A DNA stretch of 64,000 nt from Sabellastarte sp. h YS-2021 (taxonomy: Eukaryota > Annelida > Polychaeta > Sabellida > Sabellidae): positions 45,052,241 to 45,116,240 of the forward strand of contig OZ024939.1 of the NCBI GenBank assembly GCA_964017235.1, given 5' to 3'. Numbering within the stretch: position 1 is the first letter of the stretch; every line of letters begins with the position of its first letter. Below, piece by piece: positions 32,560 to 44,234 of this stretch. The position numbers and the translations under genes are program-made. Below the pieces are notes generated by a model. It was given only the letters and a program-made list of their open reading frames with translations, made no database searches and was not told the DNA's origin.

Positions 32560-33000
32560 ACATCCTGTATGTGTGTGTTATTGTACAGGAGAATTTCCGG
32601 AGTGCATGTTCGAAACAAATCACAAATAAAGATGTCAATATTATACGAGTATATAGCCCGAGTATTATATTATTAATCTTCATGCATGTGCATATAACAA
32701 GAGGTCACAATCAAACCACTTACTGTGACATGCTGTATGTGTCCATTATAATATAACAGGAAAATATCCCTTATGACATGTTCAGAAAAAATGTATAACA
32801 CCAAGGAAGATTAGAATATTAAACGAATGCACAGCAGTTTTATATTGTTAATTTTCATGAATATGAGTGACATATTGTTTTTGTATTGGTCAAATGGGGA
32901 TGTTTTACTTTTACCATCCACCATATTGTATGACTAATAAGGAAGAATAAGTCCATATGCAAAGAAGAATGAAATAAGGCTGCCATATTCATAGGGACAC
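32560..33000. repeat. Decayed copies of a hairpin repeat also found at 58.6 kb
   Basis: Phrases such as tcaatattatacgagtata, gagtattatattattaatctt, aatatgagtgacatattg and gatgttttacttttaccatcca match the minus strand of 58,630-58,830. At least two partial copies occur. Small pieces of the same family appear near 35,040-35,110 and 37,005-37,050. Likely a MITE-like family. Confidence 0.55.
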
Positions 33001-33109
33001 CAGTAAATATTAATGCTCTAAACTTTAACTTGCTGATGACAACAAACAGTAGAACATTTTTTCTTGTGTGTGATAATTTTCCAAGTAGGCAGGTATGCTA
33101 AGAATTCCG

Positions 33110-34030
33110 GTTCCTTTACAGCTTTCTCTGTAGAAAAGGGTTGTATCGGATAGATGTTGGCGGGTAGGTGTGCATCTTCATAGAGTGATCTTGGTTTGGC
33201 TTTTCACCTTGAAGTAGTGACCTTGATCTTTAAACATTGTCCTTGCTATATCACAGAAAATGTAAAGTGGAAGAAATCTATACTTGGTGGGGACACTGGC
33301 AGGGGGTGCAGTTATGCAATATGAAGGTGTGACCTTAATTTGACCTCTCGCCTTAACCTTTAAAATTTTGTCCAGTGTATACCTTGGAAAACATTAGGTG
33401 TATGATGTTGATAAGTGGCTAGGCTATTTGTTAGCAGATATAGGTGTGCAACATATGATGTAACCTGTATGGTGTAGCACTTTACGTAGGAAACCATACA
33501 TTTCCTGAAGTTGATACCAGTTAGAAGGGTTGGGTTGCACATGTGCAATATTATGGTGTGGCCTCAATTTAACCTCACTGGAGTGACCTTGACACATAAA
33601 ATGTTGTCCACTTTATATCTTGAAACCGTACAGTGTAAGTTTATATTTGGTAGAGACAATAGATGGGGATATAGGTGTACATTTCTTAGTTTGACCTTAC
33701 TGTGACCTAGCTGTAGTGACTTTGACCTAAAATCTTGTCTGGGCTATATCTAGGAAACCCTACAGTATAAGAAGTTGATATGTGATAGTAACCTACCTTA
33801 GTTGAGGGTTGAAGGTCTGCATCGTCATTCTACAGCACTGATTTGACCTTTGCTGTAGTGACTTTATCATTTAAAATCTATATTTCCGAAACTGCAAAGT
33901 GTAGAAAGTTGATACTTGGCAGCATAATTGATTCAGGAATGTAGCTATATAATGCCATCGTCTGACGTTGGTTTGATCTTTAACATTGCTGTAGTGACCT
34001 TGACTTTTGAAATTGTGTCTGTTTTGTTAA
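33110..34030. repeat. Degenerate tandem array, units of ~150-170 bp
   Basis: About five units share 'gtgaccttgacctttaaaat', 'ttgtcc..gctatat', 'gaaaccctacagtgtaag', 'agttgatacttgg', 'tataggtgtgcat' and 'tttgacct'. Related sequence in the other orientation lies at 57,040-57,480. Such 'aaggtcaaggtca' arrays are common in mollusc DNA. Confidence 0.65.
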
Positions 34031-35125
34031 CAAACTAATGCTGTCATATTGCTATAAAATTGTCTTGTTTTGGTGGCTTGTCTTTATAAATATTTTCTCC
34101 TTCTTTAGTTTTATTTTTCCTGCACCTTTACTTAACTTATACTGTTCTGAAAGATTCCTTATCTTTGTACTTTTCACCTCTTCTGTATCTCATGGCATCT
34201 AATACCATATCTCCAGGCTATCATTTACAGGCATCTCTAATGCTATTTTATCATATTATCTAACTATTTAAAAACCCTACAGAAGCTCCTATTTCACAAC
34301 AGTCACTTCACAAAAAACCTTACAGTTCAGACGGACTAGTTGAAGGTCACCATAGACAATACTAGTAGCTTTTCTGTTAAAGTGAACTGAAGACTAGTTT
34401 ATGTGCAAATTTACAATGCCAAGCATTTTTCACTTTACATTCCACAATGAAATGAAAAATTACTACTCTACACTTGATGACAGTATTTTCACTTAAGGCT
34501 TTTCATTTGATGACTTGTTATGGGTAACAGTGTATACTTGGTTAATGGTCACATACTTGAGGTCTTCAGTCACTGCATGTTTATATTTTTTGCAAAGTTA
34601 TATAGTACAATAGATGTACAACGTACAAAAGTTAGGATTAATAACAAAGAAATATGATGATATCATGTCAATATATGTATAATTTAATATATTTCCAATT
34701 AAGTCCTCTCCAAGCTTGACAGAAAAGCTAAATAAGTTTAGAAACCATCGGCAAATGAAGATGCTATAAGTGGAGGCACAATCTTTTATGCTAATTTTAA
34801 ATGGTTCAGTGTTTTATATGCTGATGATAGCTTAAAGTTTCAAGTTTCTATAAAGTTGTTTTGTATTTGTTCTTTGCCCGCAGTGTGAAAAGACAAGGTA
34901 TAGAATGATAGCAGGAAAATTACCTGACTGGGACAAATGGTTTAAACTTTTATCACAAGATTACACAAATCAATACAATTTGAGTTCAAATAATGAGGAT
35001 TGAGTATTTTGTCTTCTCAGAGTGATACATGTAAACAAAATATATATGCAGCAAGGGGGGTGGTTTACTTTTTTATCCACTGTTTTGCTTCATAATAATT
35101 TAATAAGTCCACATTTTCTAAAAGA
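34031..35125. other. No feature recognised
   Basis: AT-rich non-coding sequence. A short piece near 35,040-35,110 resembles the hairpin family of 58.6 kb. Confidence 0.35.
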
Positions 35126-35129
35126 TTTC

Positions 35130-35365
35130 AGGGGACGCAGTATTGGAGTGGGATACATTCTTGCCTTCCACCTCTGAGGTCAGCATTTTAAATCCCAAAC
35201 TCAACTTTAATATGGGAAAGTCGGTAGTTGTTTACTGGTGCCAGGCTGTTTACAGCAAAGAATCTTGACTAACAAGAGTGTGCTGGTTTCCTCTGTCCTG
35301 AAAACTACCTGCCATAATTTAAACTATACAATACATTGAATGCCGCATTAAACCCATATGAATCA
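35130..35365 (+). mobile_element. Old copy of the tRNA-derived SINE family
   Basis: It aligns with the SINEs at 49,351 and 51,677 over its full length: ttgccttccacctctgaggt, gggaaagtcggtagttg, ctggtttcctctg and, at the end, cgcattaaaccca. It is much more diverged than those copies, so it is an older insertion. Confidence 0.75.
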
Positions 35366-35890
35366 TACAAATCCAAGAGATTGCAAAATATTAGCTGTGA
35401 GATGTATTCACAGTTACAGGCAACAGTCAATAAAAAACTTTCAGCTTCAGATTTTTCTTTTCCGAAATTTCTGAATGCATGTTATTGAAACAAAAAGAGC
35501 AGAAGTTGTATAAAAAGTACTTTTTTCAATGATGCATCATATTAGTAGAAAATACATTATTTAAGAAACGGCTACTTAGTAAAAATATACCTGATCTGTA
35601 CTTCCCTGTATTAAGGTTAAATTTGGTTCACAATGACAGAAAAGAGTTTTAACATATCGATATTAAAGTTGACTTTGTATTTTATTTTGATTAGTACTTT
35701 TTATTCTATTGTTGTGCTTTGTCTGTTATAAAAACATTTTTCAGTTTGTCTTACTTTGAAGTACCTACTGCTACATGACCTTAACAATTTGATGATAGCC
35801 TCATTAATCTCAAATAGATAAGCACTTACCAGTTAAATTGTAACACGATACTTGTAAAAGCATGCATAAATGCATGTCAAATTGTACATG
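35366..35890. other. 3' flank of the sulfotransferase gene
   Basis: On the minus strand this follows the stop codon at 35,891. A candidate poly(A) signal AATAAA (minus) is at 35,686-35,681, about 205 bases after the stop. No other feature is seen. Confidence 0.45.
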
Positions 35891-36669
35891 TCAAAGTTGT
35901 GCTAATTTCAAGTTACTGTCCCTGTATAACTCCTGTAAAACCTGCCTGGTCTGTGGTAGCATTGGTTTCACAATGTTTTTCTCTTTAAATGCCTTCCGTA
36001 CATCTCCAGAAGGTCCCATGTCAAAAGGAAAAGACCTAGTCTTGTTCTGTATTGTCCCTTGTAACTTATCCCCCATGGCAGGTAAACCCAGAAATGGCAA
36101 CACCTGATTCTGTATAATGCCCACTGGGTCTGCAGAAAAATGTTCCATGGATAAAACAAGAAATGATTCTTTTGGGAAATGTTCCATCCAGTCCTTTAAT
36201 ATGTAAGCGTAAAATCCAATCCGGAAATTTGGGCACGTTCTATTTGGCAACCAGCATTTGTATATATCATCCTGAAACAGAGGTTTTAATCCAGGTAGCT
36301 TTGGGTTGCCATAAAGGCATTGTTTAATGCTCAACTGTTCAGTGCAATTCTTCCACCACTCAATCGATGCATTCACATGTTCATGGAACCTCTCAGCTGA
36401 GATATATTTTGGTTGCCGTTTGAGAAAATAAATGAAATCTGAGTACAACCTCTCCACTGGATCCCTGATGAGCACAATGAGTTTACTGCAGGGAAGCAGG
36501 TGCTTTATGAAGTCATAAACCATGGATTTATTTGGCTGCAACGTATAAAACTCCATCATGAGTTCTCTGGTGCTGAAGTCTCCTATTGCCAAGGGGTGGA
36601 AGGTTTTGTGCAAATTGTCTGTGGTGACTTGGGCTTGATGGGATGCTTTGCTAAATGCACTCACATAAT
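35891..36669 (-). CDS. Sulfotransferase exon 3: rest of the catalytic domain
   Basis: The acceptor is ttttcag at 36,670-36,676, and the exon completes the split Tyr codon. It carries the 3'-phosphate-binding RDPVERLYSDFIYF, family Cys residues (CLYGNPKLPG, RTCPNFRIGFY) and ends NLKLAQL at the stop codon (35,891-35,893). The ATG at 36,679 lies in the intron and is not a real start. Confidence 0.9.
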
Positions 36670-39600
36670 CTGAAAACATGGGAATATTAATGATAACTGA
36701 ACACCTGGGTGAGGTGAAAGAATGGTTGAGATGGTAATGCCATTGATGAATAGTTACCTCAGTAAGTTCTTCAACAAGTGCCAGTTTTCCCTAATATTTC
36801 AAAATTATGGAAGATACAAATATGTTGTATATATCATAAGAAAGGGATATTACAGAGCTGCCCTCTGTGTGTGTTGCAATAAAATTCATATAGAAATTGT
36901 GGATAAATCTTAAGTAAACATTGAAATATTTTTTGTATTATTAAGAAATGACATTCTTTTACTTTGATAAAGATGAACAATAAAAACTTGTACTACACAC
37001 AATTATGACTTTATCATCTTCATTCATGATATATTTCTTTCCATAAATGTCATTCAGGATGTTTTTATATCACTCATCCAGTCAAGATGTCAAGACTTTG
37101 ACCCATATCTGTTTTTGTTCATAATTTTCATTTGTAGGACTACCCTTAGAATAATATATATATTTATTTAAGATGAGTTTGAGATAAGTTATGATTTGAG
37201 ACATTTTTTTCGGACCCCAAGTACCTACATGTGAAGTGCTTTCCCTTTGGTTTGTTGATGCTGAAGTACAGAGGTTCTTTCCAGTTTGGAGTGCCAATTA
37301 GTGGATGGAGCTTCAGTTTATTATAGAAGTCGGTGGTACCACATTTAGGGAAGCCAGCTACGAAAAAGTATGGTAGACAGCTGAAAGGTTGAAAACAGTG
37401 AGAGTTGATTCTTTATGTAATTTACAGTATGTATTCAATATAACCCAGGAAAATATTACTATGGTAGCTTGAATGTTTACTTGTTTGACTTACTTTACAC
37501 TTGTCCATGATTCACTTAACTTTCTTTCAAACTTTCCTGATTTTAATTATTTCATTTTAAGTACTTACTTCACTGACTTTATTATAAGTACTCTTTCACT
37601 TACTTTATTTTACTTTACACTTTTCGTTAATTGCATACATTACTTTACTTACATACTATACTTTGGTTACTCACATACTTTTATTTGCTTTATTTCCTTA
37701 CTTTATTTTACTTGCTTCTTTATTTACACTCTTCACTCACATGCCATAATTTACTTACTTACATAATTTAACAAGATGCTCTCAGAGAGAGCGAAAGACT
37801 CAAATCGATGTGACTGACCTCGCAAGTGTTAATATAAAGTATTATAAGGAACATAATAAAATAAAAACAAACATGTAAATTAATTTTCAGTGGATTTCTC
37901 CCCACTGAGGAACACATACATACTTGAACACACACATCCAAACACTGAATAAATTAATGTTAAAGACCGTAAACCGGAAACCTATTTGAAGACCGAAAGT
38001 CACTGACCCAGTTATGTTTCGTTTTCTTCTAACAAAACTGGTTCAGTCACATATTCATTAATTATATCCCCAGACAAAAGTTGGGGATATATTGGATTCA
38101 GGTCTGTCATGCAGCCACCACTGCCAATGTAGAAATTTCCTTATGCACGCGATAACTCAAAAATTGATCAATATTTTTTTTAACTTGGTACACATGTTAA
38201 GTGTGCCCAAAGGAAGACCCCTATTTTAAGGTGACCTTAAACTCCCAATAATAAAGAAGTTATGGCCACCTTTAGGTCAGAAATTTGACTTTTGGCCACT
38301 TAGAGCCCTCTAGGTCACAAACTATGAGGCTCATCTGGCTAAAATTAACACATTAATATATTCTTAGTACATGTGCGAAAAATCAAGACTTTAAGTTGAG
38401 GAAAAAATTGTGTTTGAGGCCCAATAAAGACCCAACTTAGGGATTTTTTCCTTCACTTTTCACATATATTGCCCTATAATTTGGAAGTGGTAATGCTGAT
38501 GAGTATCAAACTGCACTAGGTATAGCTTTCATATGCAATCCTTTAATTTAAGGGCTGCAGGTTTAACTATAAGGTTGACTTAAGAACTTAAATTGCCCAC
38601 AAAGAACCAATTTATGCACTATTGTCACTTTTAAGAACTGTAGCTTTCAAATTATGTCTCTCATCTTGGTGAAATATCATCAGGTAACATATTTATATGT
38701 TCTTCTTACATTTTCCAAAAACCTAGGCCTTTTATTAGACATTTAACCTGTGTATGAGGACCATAAACACCCACTCGAGTGACCCTTTTTCAATACATTC
38801 CACATATTTTTTCCTACAACTTGCAGAGGTCCTCAGTGGCCTAGTGGTTAGCAAGTTTGGCATCTAATCATAGGCTGTCACCTCTGTGGGTTCGAGTCCC
38901 ACAAGTGGCAATTCTGAGGACCTGTCCCAATATGACCCTGGCTGTTGAACGGGACGTAAAACCCCAACTTTGACCTTTGTCCTACAACTTGTAAATGGTA
39001 AGCTTGAGAAGTCTCAAACTATATTTGATATATATTCTGTGCGTAATATTTTTGTGTGACAAATTTAAAGTCTGAAGCTTTAATTTTAAGGTCACATTGG
39101 GGTCGCTAAAAGGCCCACAGAGACCTAATATTTGAACTTTTTTTCCATTTTTAAGCCCTGTGGCTGCTTAACTGTGCAACTGATAGAGCTGAAATCCTAT
39201 CTAGGAATATATAATTATGTTCTTTTTATATGTGCCAGAAATTAAGGCTTTAAATACACGTTTAGCCTGTTTATGACGACCATAAACACCCATCCAAGTG
39301 ATCCTTTTCTGACATTTTCCAAATATTTCGCCCTTCAACTTGGAAATGGTAAGCCTGAGAAGTCTCAAACTGTATTAGATATAAATTCTATGTTTAATAT
39401 TTGTGTGTGACAAATCGGAAAGCTTTGATGTTAAGGTAACATTTATGACTCTGAAATGCCCACAGAGACCCAATATTTGGACTTTTTGAAATTTTTAAAT
39501 CCTGTGCCTGTTAAACTGTGTAACTGATAGAGCTGCATTCTCATCTGAGAATATGTTATTATGATTTTTACATGTGCCAGAAATCAAGGCTTTGAATACA

Positions 39601-42600
39601 CTTTTAGCCTGTGTATGATTTCCATAAATATCCACCCGAGTACCCCTTGCGAACATTTTTCACATATTTTGCCCTGTAACTTGGAAAGGATAAGCCCGAC
39701 ATGGCTCAAACTGTACTACATCTAAATTCTGTGTGTAATATTTATGTATGAGACATTTGAAGTCTGAATCTTTAATTTTAAGGTCACATTGAGGTCTCTA
39801 AAAGGCTCACAGAGACCCAATATTTTGATTTTTGCCACTTTTAATCCCTGTTACTGTCGAAGTATGTGGCTCATAGAGCTGAAATCTCATCTGGGAATAT
39901 ATTGTTATGTTCTTTTCCAAAAATCAAGGATTTAAGTAGACATTTAGCCTGTGCAGGAGGCCCTCAAATGCCCACCTGAGTGAGCTTTACTTATGTATTA
40001 GGCCCATAGGGTGACTTTTCTGCCATAGTTTTTGCATATTTTTCCTTCTAACTAAAATGTATATTTGATGAAACTCCATCATTTGTCATAGGATGGAAAT
40101 TTTTCAAAGGAAGGTCTGTATATTTAATACTTGAATATTAATGTTATGGCTATATTCAGCTTTAATAAGTAATTTTTATGTTTTCAACCCTCTGCTGGCT
40201 GAGTTTTTAACTTTTTAAAATCAAACTGGTTATACATATTAATGGTAAAAATGGGGGATTTTTAGCCCTTAACTAACCCAGTATTATTCAACTTGCCACA
40301 GTTAATTTTAACTTAGCTCCTGCAGTTATGAACTTATCTATGTTGAAAATCACACTTTGTAAGTCCCAATTTTAAGTACATTTTTCCACACTGTCTTCTG
40401 ACTTCCATTCTTGTGGCTTTAATAATTTATGTAGAAATCTGGTAGGTATAATTTTTCTGTTGGCCATTCCATATTCATATATTTAATTATTTTATTACTC
40501 ATAAAATAAACTGAGCTTTCTGGGGCACATTTGTAAATGGATAGACTGGTCCATTTCTGAGTTTTGTGATTTCTGAGTATTTTTATTACCTCTTTTATAT
40601 AGAGTAGAGTGTTTGTAATCATTCCATTCATATAGTATCAGTACTATTGACATAAATGTTAGTGGGACACTTCATTAGCTCATGCATTTAACTTCACATT
40701 GGCTTTATTTACATTCCTCACTCTACTTTCTCTTATGTGGTAATGGAGCCCCCCTCCCCAGCTATCCCATAGGCACTAACAAAATGAAAGTATAAAGGTG
40801 ATAACAAATAAGAAACAAATGAACTCTGATGCTCAGTTCAGTTGCTGATCTTCACACAGATATATGGAAAAAACAATCATCCTCTTTGTTTAAGTAGTAT
40901 GGTGGTACAAAAGTCTGGCATGTCTAGCAAATGCTAAATGAGCTTTTTAATGTTTTATTGAAGTATATGTGTACAATATCAAACATGTTAAACATCAATG
41001 TCTTATTATGTTATTGTGTTATAAGTATATAATGTTTAAAGTGTAATAATATTGTCAATGAATGTTGGACTTTCTTAAAACCTTTTTATTATACGTGTAT
41101 TCTTCACTGCAAAGGTTTTGGTCACTTCTGGTATTTTTCATTATTTTAATTTTGCAATAATATGTAAATGTATCAACCCTTATGTAAGTGGTTATGTTTT
41201 CCTCAAAGTTATGTCACAAAGAATATGGGTTCCATGGATAATAACAGTCAAAACAGAAGTGATAACCTGTCTGTGGATATGTTGGCGCCGAGTTTGCTGA
41301 ATCTAGTTTAACTTAAGTTTACCAAAATATTGAAGTACCAACAAATATTTCCCAGTATTTTATAATATTCTATGAAAATATCACACATTTTGTCCTTGAA
41401 AGTCTTCAAAAGCCCATTTGTGGTTCATATTTACATGCGAGTTAAAGCACATGTACGCATATGAAAACTTAAATATTTGCGTTAATAAATCTAACATACC
41501 AGGTTTTTTAGCGAATTTCCACTTTCGGAGACGAGTTGTAAAATTCATATTCAACCACAACACTAGAATAAATATTTTGTGGGTAGTGAGTTCATACTAG
41601 TGTGGCTCACTCTCAGGCTGGCATAATTATAAATGTTAATTGATGAAATTGGAACAAACTTTACCAAAAATAACTGAGCACAGAAGTCCACCATGGTGGC
41701 TTTTCCAAAAGTTTTGGAGGTTTATTGGTATCCAGAATATTAACTGGATCTTTCCTAAAATGTAATCACTTCTTCCCATGGTTAGCCCCTCACTACTAAA
41801 AATTTAACATCAAAATTTGTTCATTACTTTTGTTGAAGAAATATAAATACATTGATAAATTTACGATTTTCTTTTGTATTCAAAATGTGATCCAGATCAT
41901 TCCCAAAAATTAGTAACTTCTTCATTTGGACAGGTCATACCATAAAAAATATAAAGATCAGTTCATTAGTTCTGTAGTAATCTAAACACAAATAAACAGA
42001 CAGACAAATAGACAAAAACACAAAAACATAAACTCCTGGTGGAAGTAAAAATATTAATTAAAAGCCACTTCTTAGTGAAAATTACTCAGGGTAAAGTTTT
42101 TGTGATGGGCTGTCAAGCACTTGAAAAAAAGAAAAAAAAAAGGAAAATGAAAACAGAAATTAATAAAAATGATGAATACACCACCACCTTCTTTAATGTC
42201 TTTATGTCAATTTCAAGAGATAAAATGAAAAAAAATATACTTTTACGTGACCTCACGATGACAATTGCATTGTGACATCATGAAGTAATGACATTATCAG
42301 AAGGCAAAAATATTGATTTACATATGTGTTGAAGAGAATCAGATTTCACTGTATATGCCCAATTAAATATAAGAAAAACTCTCTCCTGACTTTAATTTTC
42401 AAATTACACCCAATTTGGAAGAATACATCTGTACCCCCATGAAACACCTGCACACCAAATCTGAGCTCAATTGATGTTATAGTTTTTGAGTTATAAGGGC
42501 AAAATGGTGCACAGACAGACAGACACAAACGGGTCACAATAACCCTCTCTTATCTCCAAGCATTAATTACTGTCTTGCTGTACCTTACTTTTTTATTTAC

Positions 42601-44234
42601 ATACATTATTTACTTCATTTTACTGTCTTACTTCATTTTACTTTCCCACTTTAATTTACTAACATGTTTTATTTTTACTTGACTTACTTTTACTTATTTC
42701 ACTTTACTTATTTACAAAACATGTAACTCAGTATAAATGTTATTACTACATTTTGAAACCATTGCAACTGATCTATGTAAAGTCTTACAAACAAGTGAAA
42801 ATCAGATCACATTTCCGACACTTTTATTTCTAGGAAGGTACTTTTGTGTACCTATATTTAATCAGCAGTTGCACTTGGAACCTTCAGATCCTATGCCCAA
42901 CCCTCTGACCATTAATATATTGTGATGAATCAAAAAGTCACATAGTTTTACTGCAAACAAACCGTATATTTCAGAATATTAAGAAAGAGGTGCAGGTTAG
43001 AGCATAAATGGTCATGTAAATGTACTAGGGCCATAGCCACATACATTTTCTGAGATTGTTTTTGGTTGAAACCATATTTCACAAGAAAATAAGGGTACTT
43101 TCAATATTCTGCTTTACATTTACATGTGAGATTGTCCAACAGTACTTATTTACATATAATCATTGAAGTTAGTATGTCTCCAAGAATTACATTTCCTGGT
43201 GGTTACACTTAGTATTTTAAGGAGATGTTCCCTGTGGGCTGGGCTCTGCACCTCCTGGTTGTGTGATATATTTGATAAATTGTTTTATGCAGGTTATTAG
43301 TATAAAATTCTATTTTAATCATAATGTGCTCATATATGTTTAACAAGCAGTTAGAAGTCATGTATATTTTGTTATGAAGTATTATATTTTAATAAATGCT
43401 TTGGTCACCTGTTGGGTTATTATTATTATGCAAGAAGAAGTGCCTGGGGCCTCACCACTTTGTCTGACTATTTAAAGTATTTAATGTAGATTGATTAATT
43501 TACTAGCATTGAGTATTGGTAAGCAAAAAGTGTTTGGGCTTGACCGTTATTAAAATCATTTACACCAACTCTCATTCCCTCAGTTTACCTAAAACATTCA
43601 TTAAAATCATTTACAAAACAGTTTATATATCACATACAGTTATAATTTAGCAAATACCTTAATTCTATAGAAATATGAAATTTTTTTTTTAAATTATGAA
43701 ATTTATTTTTTTAAATATTCATTTATTTATATGTATAGTACCTTATCAGTTATATTGTGTCAGGTAGTTTGAAGGGCAGAAGACACAAGTACATACAGTC
43801 AAGGTTCAGTTCTACATACTGCCAACCATAATAAATATTTAAAAAGTAACATACCTAATCTGCTGTCTTCCTGAAGGTTGCTGCAAATGAAAACAAGGAC
43901 TCCGGTATGAAGGCAGATATGATAAAGCAGGTACATTCATGGGGTTTTGAATGTCCAAAGTTGACTGTTTGACAGGATGAGGTGGGTTAGATCCATTGGT
44001 TGATTGGTGCTGTTTACAAGCTTGGCGGAAAGTCTGATTTCTCTGGAAAACCTTGATGGACGTCTCATATGCATATTTAGCTAGGACCTTACTGTCACTA
44101 GCTGCAGACTTTGAGTACCAAACTGGATGATATGAATACAGCATGGGGCTCAAGAAGTTGATTGAAATGAAGATGAAGGCACACACGACAAGACATTTCC
44201 CAACACCAAATACTTGCTTCCAGTTCCGTGTCAT
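35891..44234 (-). CDS. CHST15-like carbohydrate sulfotransferase, three exons
   Basis: This host gene probably moves a sulfate group from PAPS to a sugar in the Golgi, as CHST15 does on chondroitin/dermatan GalNAc-4-sulfate. Exons are 44,234-43,855, 37,380-37,229 and 36,669-35,891. Junctions are GT-AG and phases fit (380 + 152 + 779 nt = 436 aa plus stop). Residues ~13-32 form a type II signal anchor. The 5'-PAPS loop GFPKCGTT is at ~136-143, and the 3'-phosphate motif RDPVERLYSD at ~246-255. Sequons NAS, NCT, NRT and NKT fit a lumenal domain. The end (NLKLAQL) matches the CHST15 family. Human CHST15 is longer (561 aa), so exact substrate is uncertain. Introns are ~6.5 kb and 559 bp, and intron 1 is full of repeats. 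Confidence 0.88.
36670..37228 (-). other. Intron 2 of the sulfotransferase gene
   Basis: 559 bp, GT-AG. AT-rich, with a fragment near 37,005-37,050 (tcatcttcattcatgatatatttctt) of the hairpin family seen at 58.7 kb. No other feature. Confidence 0.7.
37229..37380 (-). CDS. Sulfotransferase exon 2: 5'-PAPS-binding loop
   Basis: This 152-bp exon begins after a ttttcaacctttcag acceptor and ends before the donor GTAGGT. It encodes CLPYFFVAGFPKCGTTDFYN and HPLIGTPNWKEPLYFS. The first holds the P-loop-like PAPS-binding site of Golgi sulfotransferases. Confidence 0.88.
37440..37790. repeat. Low-complexity (ACTT/TTTAC)n tract in intron 1
   Basis: Run of 'cttactttacttt', 'ttatttacact' and similar phrases in no fixed period. 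The open frame at 37,473-37,766 is a by-product of this composition. A similar tract lies at 42,570-42,730. Confidence 0.75.
38060..40060. repeat. ~340-bp tandem array in intron 1, about six degenerate units
   Basis: Landmarks such as 'cctgtgtatgaggaccataa' recur near 38,745, 39,269, 39,609 and 39,948. Others in each unit are 'tggtaagcctgagaagtctcaaact', 'ttaaggtcacattgaggtc', 'cccacagagacccaatattt' and 'tgtgccagaaatcaaggcttt'. Spacing is about 340 bp, except for one interval lengthened by a SINE (38,824-38,979). Two earlier, more diverged units lie at 38,100-38,700. Non-coding. Confidence 0.8.
38824..38979 (+). mobile_element. tRNA-derived SINE, second family, with 12-bp target duplication
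   Basis: The RNA polymerase III box A (tggcctagtggttagcaag) and box B (gggttcgagtccc) are clear. The tail reads gggacgtaaaaccccaa. It is flanked by tcctacaacttg at 38,812-38,823 and 38,980-38,991. Removing it restores the ~340-bp unit. The head differs from the 49.3-kb SINE, but the tail is shared. Confidence 0.88.
40061..41615. other. Intronic sequence, no feature recognised
   Basis: AT-rich. Short frames in both directions (for example 41,381-41,600) overlap each other and show no domain. Confidence 0.4.
41620..42045. repeat. Dispersed repeat ending in (ACAG)n and 'cctggtggaagtaa'
   Basis: Phrases such as 'tgatccagatcattccc', 'tcagttcattagttctgtagtaatc', then 'aacagacagacaaatagac' and 'aaactcctggtggaagtaa' match a widespread marine-animal repeat type whose end reads 'acagacagac...cctcc(t)tggcggaggtaa'. 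Two internal subrepeats (near 41,735 and 41,885) are visible. Family name not assigned. Confidence 0.55.
42300..42545. repeat. Second dispersed repeat ending in ACAG run
   Basis: It contains 'gttatagtttttgagttataagg' followed by 'cacagacagacagacaca'. It is of the same general type as 41,620-42,045, but not a close copy. Confidence 0.45.
42570..42730. repeat. Low-complexity (TTTAC)n tract
   Basis: Degenerate ttactt/tttac run similar to 37,440-37,790. Non-coding. Confidence 0.7.
42731..43714. other. Intronic sequence, no feature recognised
   Basis: AT-rich sequence near the start of intron 1. Nothing with coding or RNA-gene character. Confidence 0.4.
43715..43832 (-). mobile_element. SINE fragment (tail and middle)
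   Basis: In reverse it matches the 49.3-kb SINE family: ttgaagggcagaagacac, agtacatacagt and actgcc align with the SINE middle, and the A/T-rich start aligns with the (aaataa)n tail. Old and partial. Sits just inside intron 1. Confidence 0.6.
43855..44234 (-). CDS. Sulfotransferase exon 1: cytoplasmic tail, anchor and stem
   Basis: The start ATG at 44,234 has adenine at -3. The frame is open a few codons upstream without another ATG. It encodes MTRNWKQVFGVGK followed by the hydrophobic anchor (CLVVCAFIFISINFL) and a Ser/Pro/Gln-rich stem. It ends with two bases of a codon before the donor GTATGT. Confidence 0.85.

Noticed and set aside
36669-36679. Start of the sulfotransferase at the ATG at 36,679
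   Set aside because: That ATG lies in the intron, just before the acceptor. The protein would lack the PAPS loop, which is in the upstream exon at 37,229-37,380.
37473-37766. 97-aa protein-coding gene
   Set aside because: The open frame comes from a low-complexity ttactt tract and has no real protein character.
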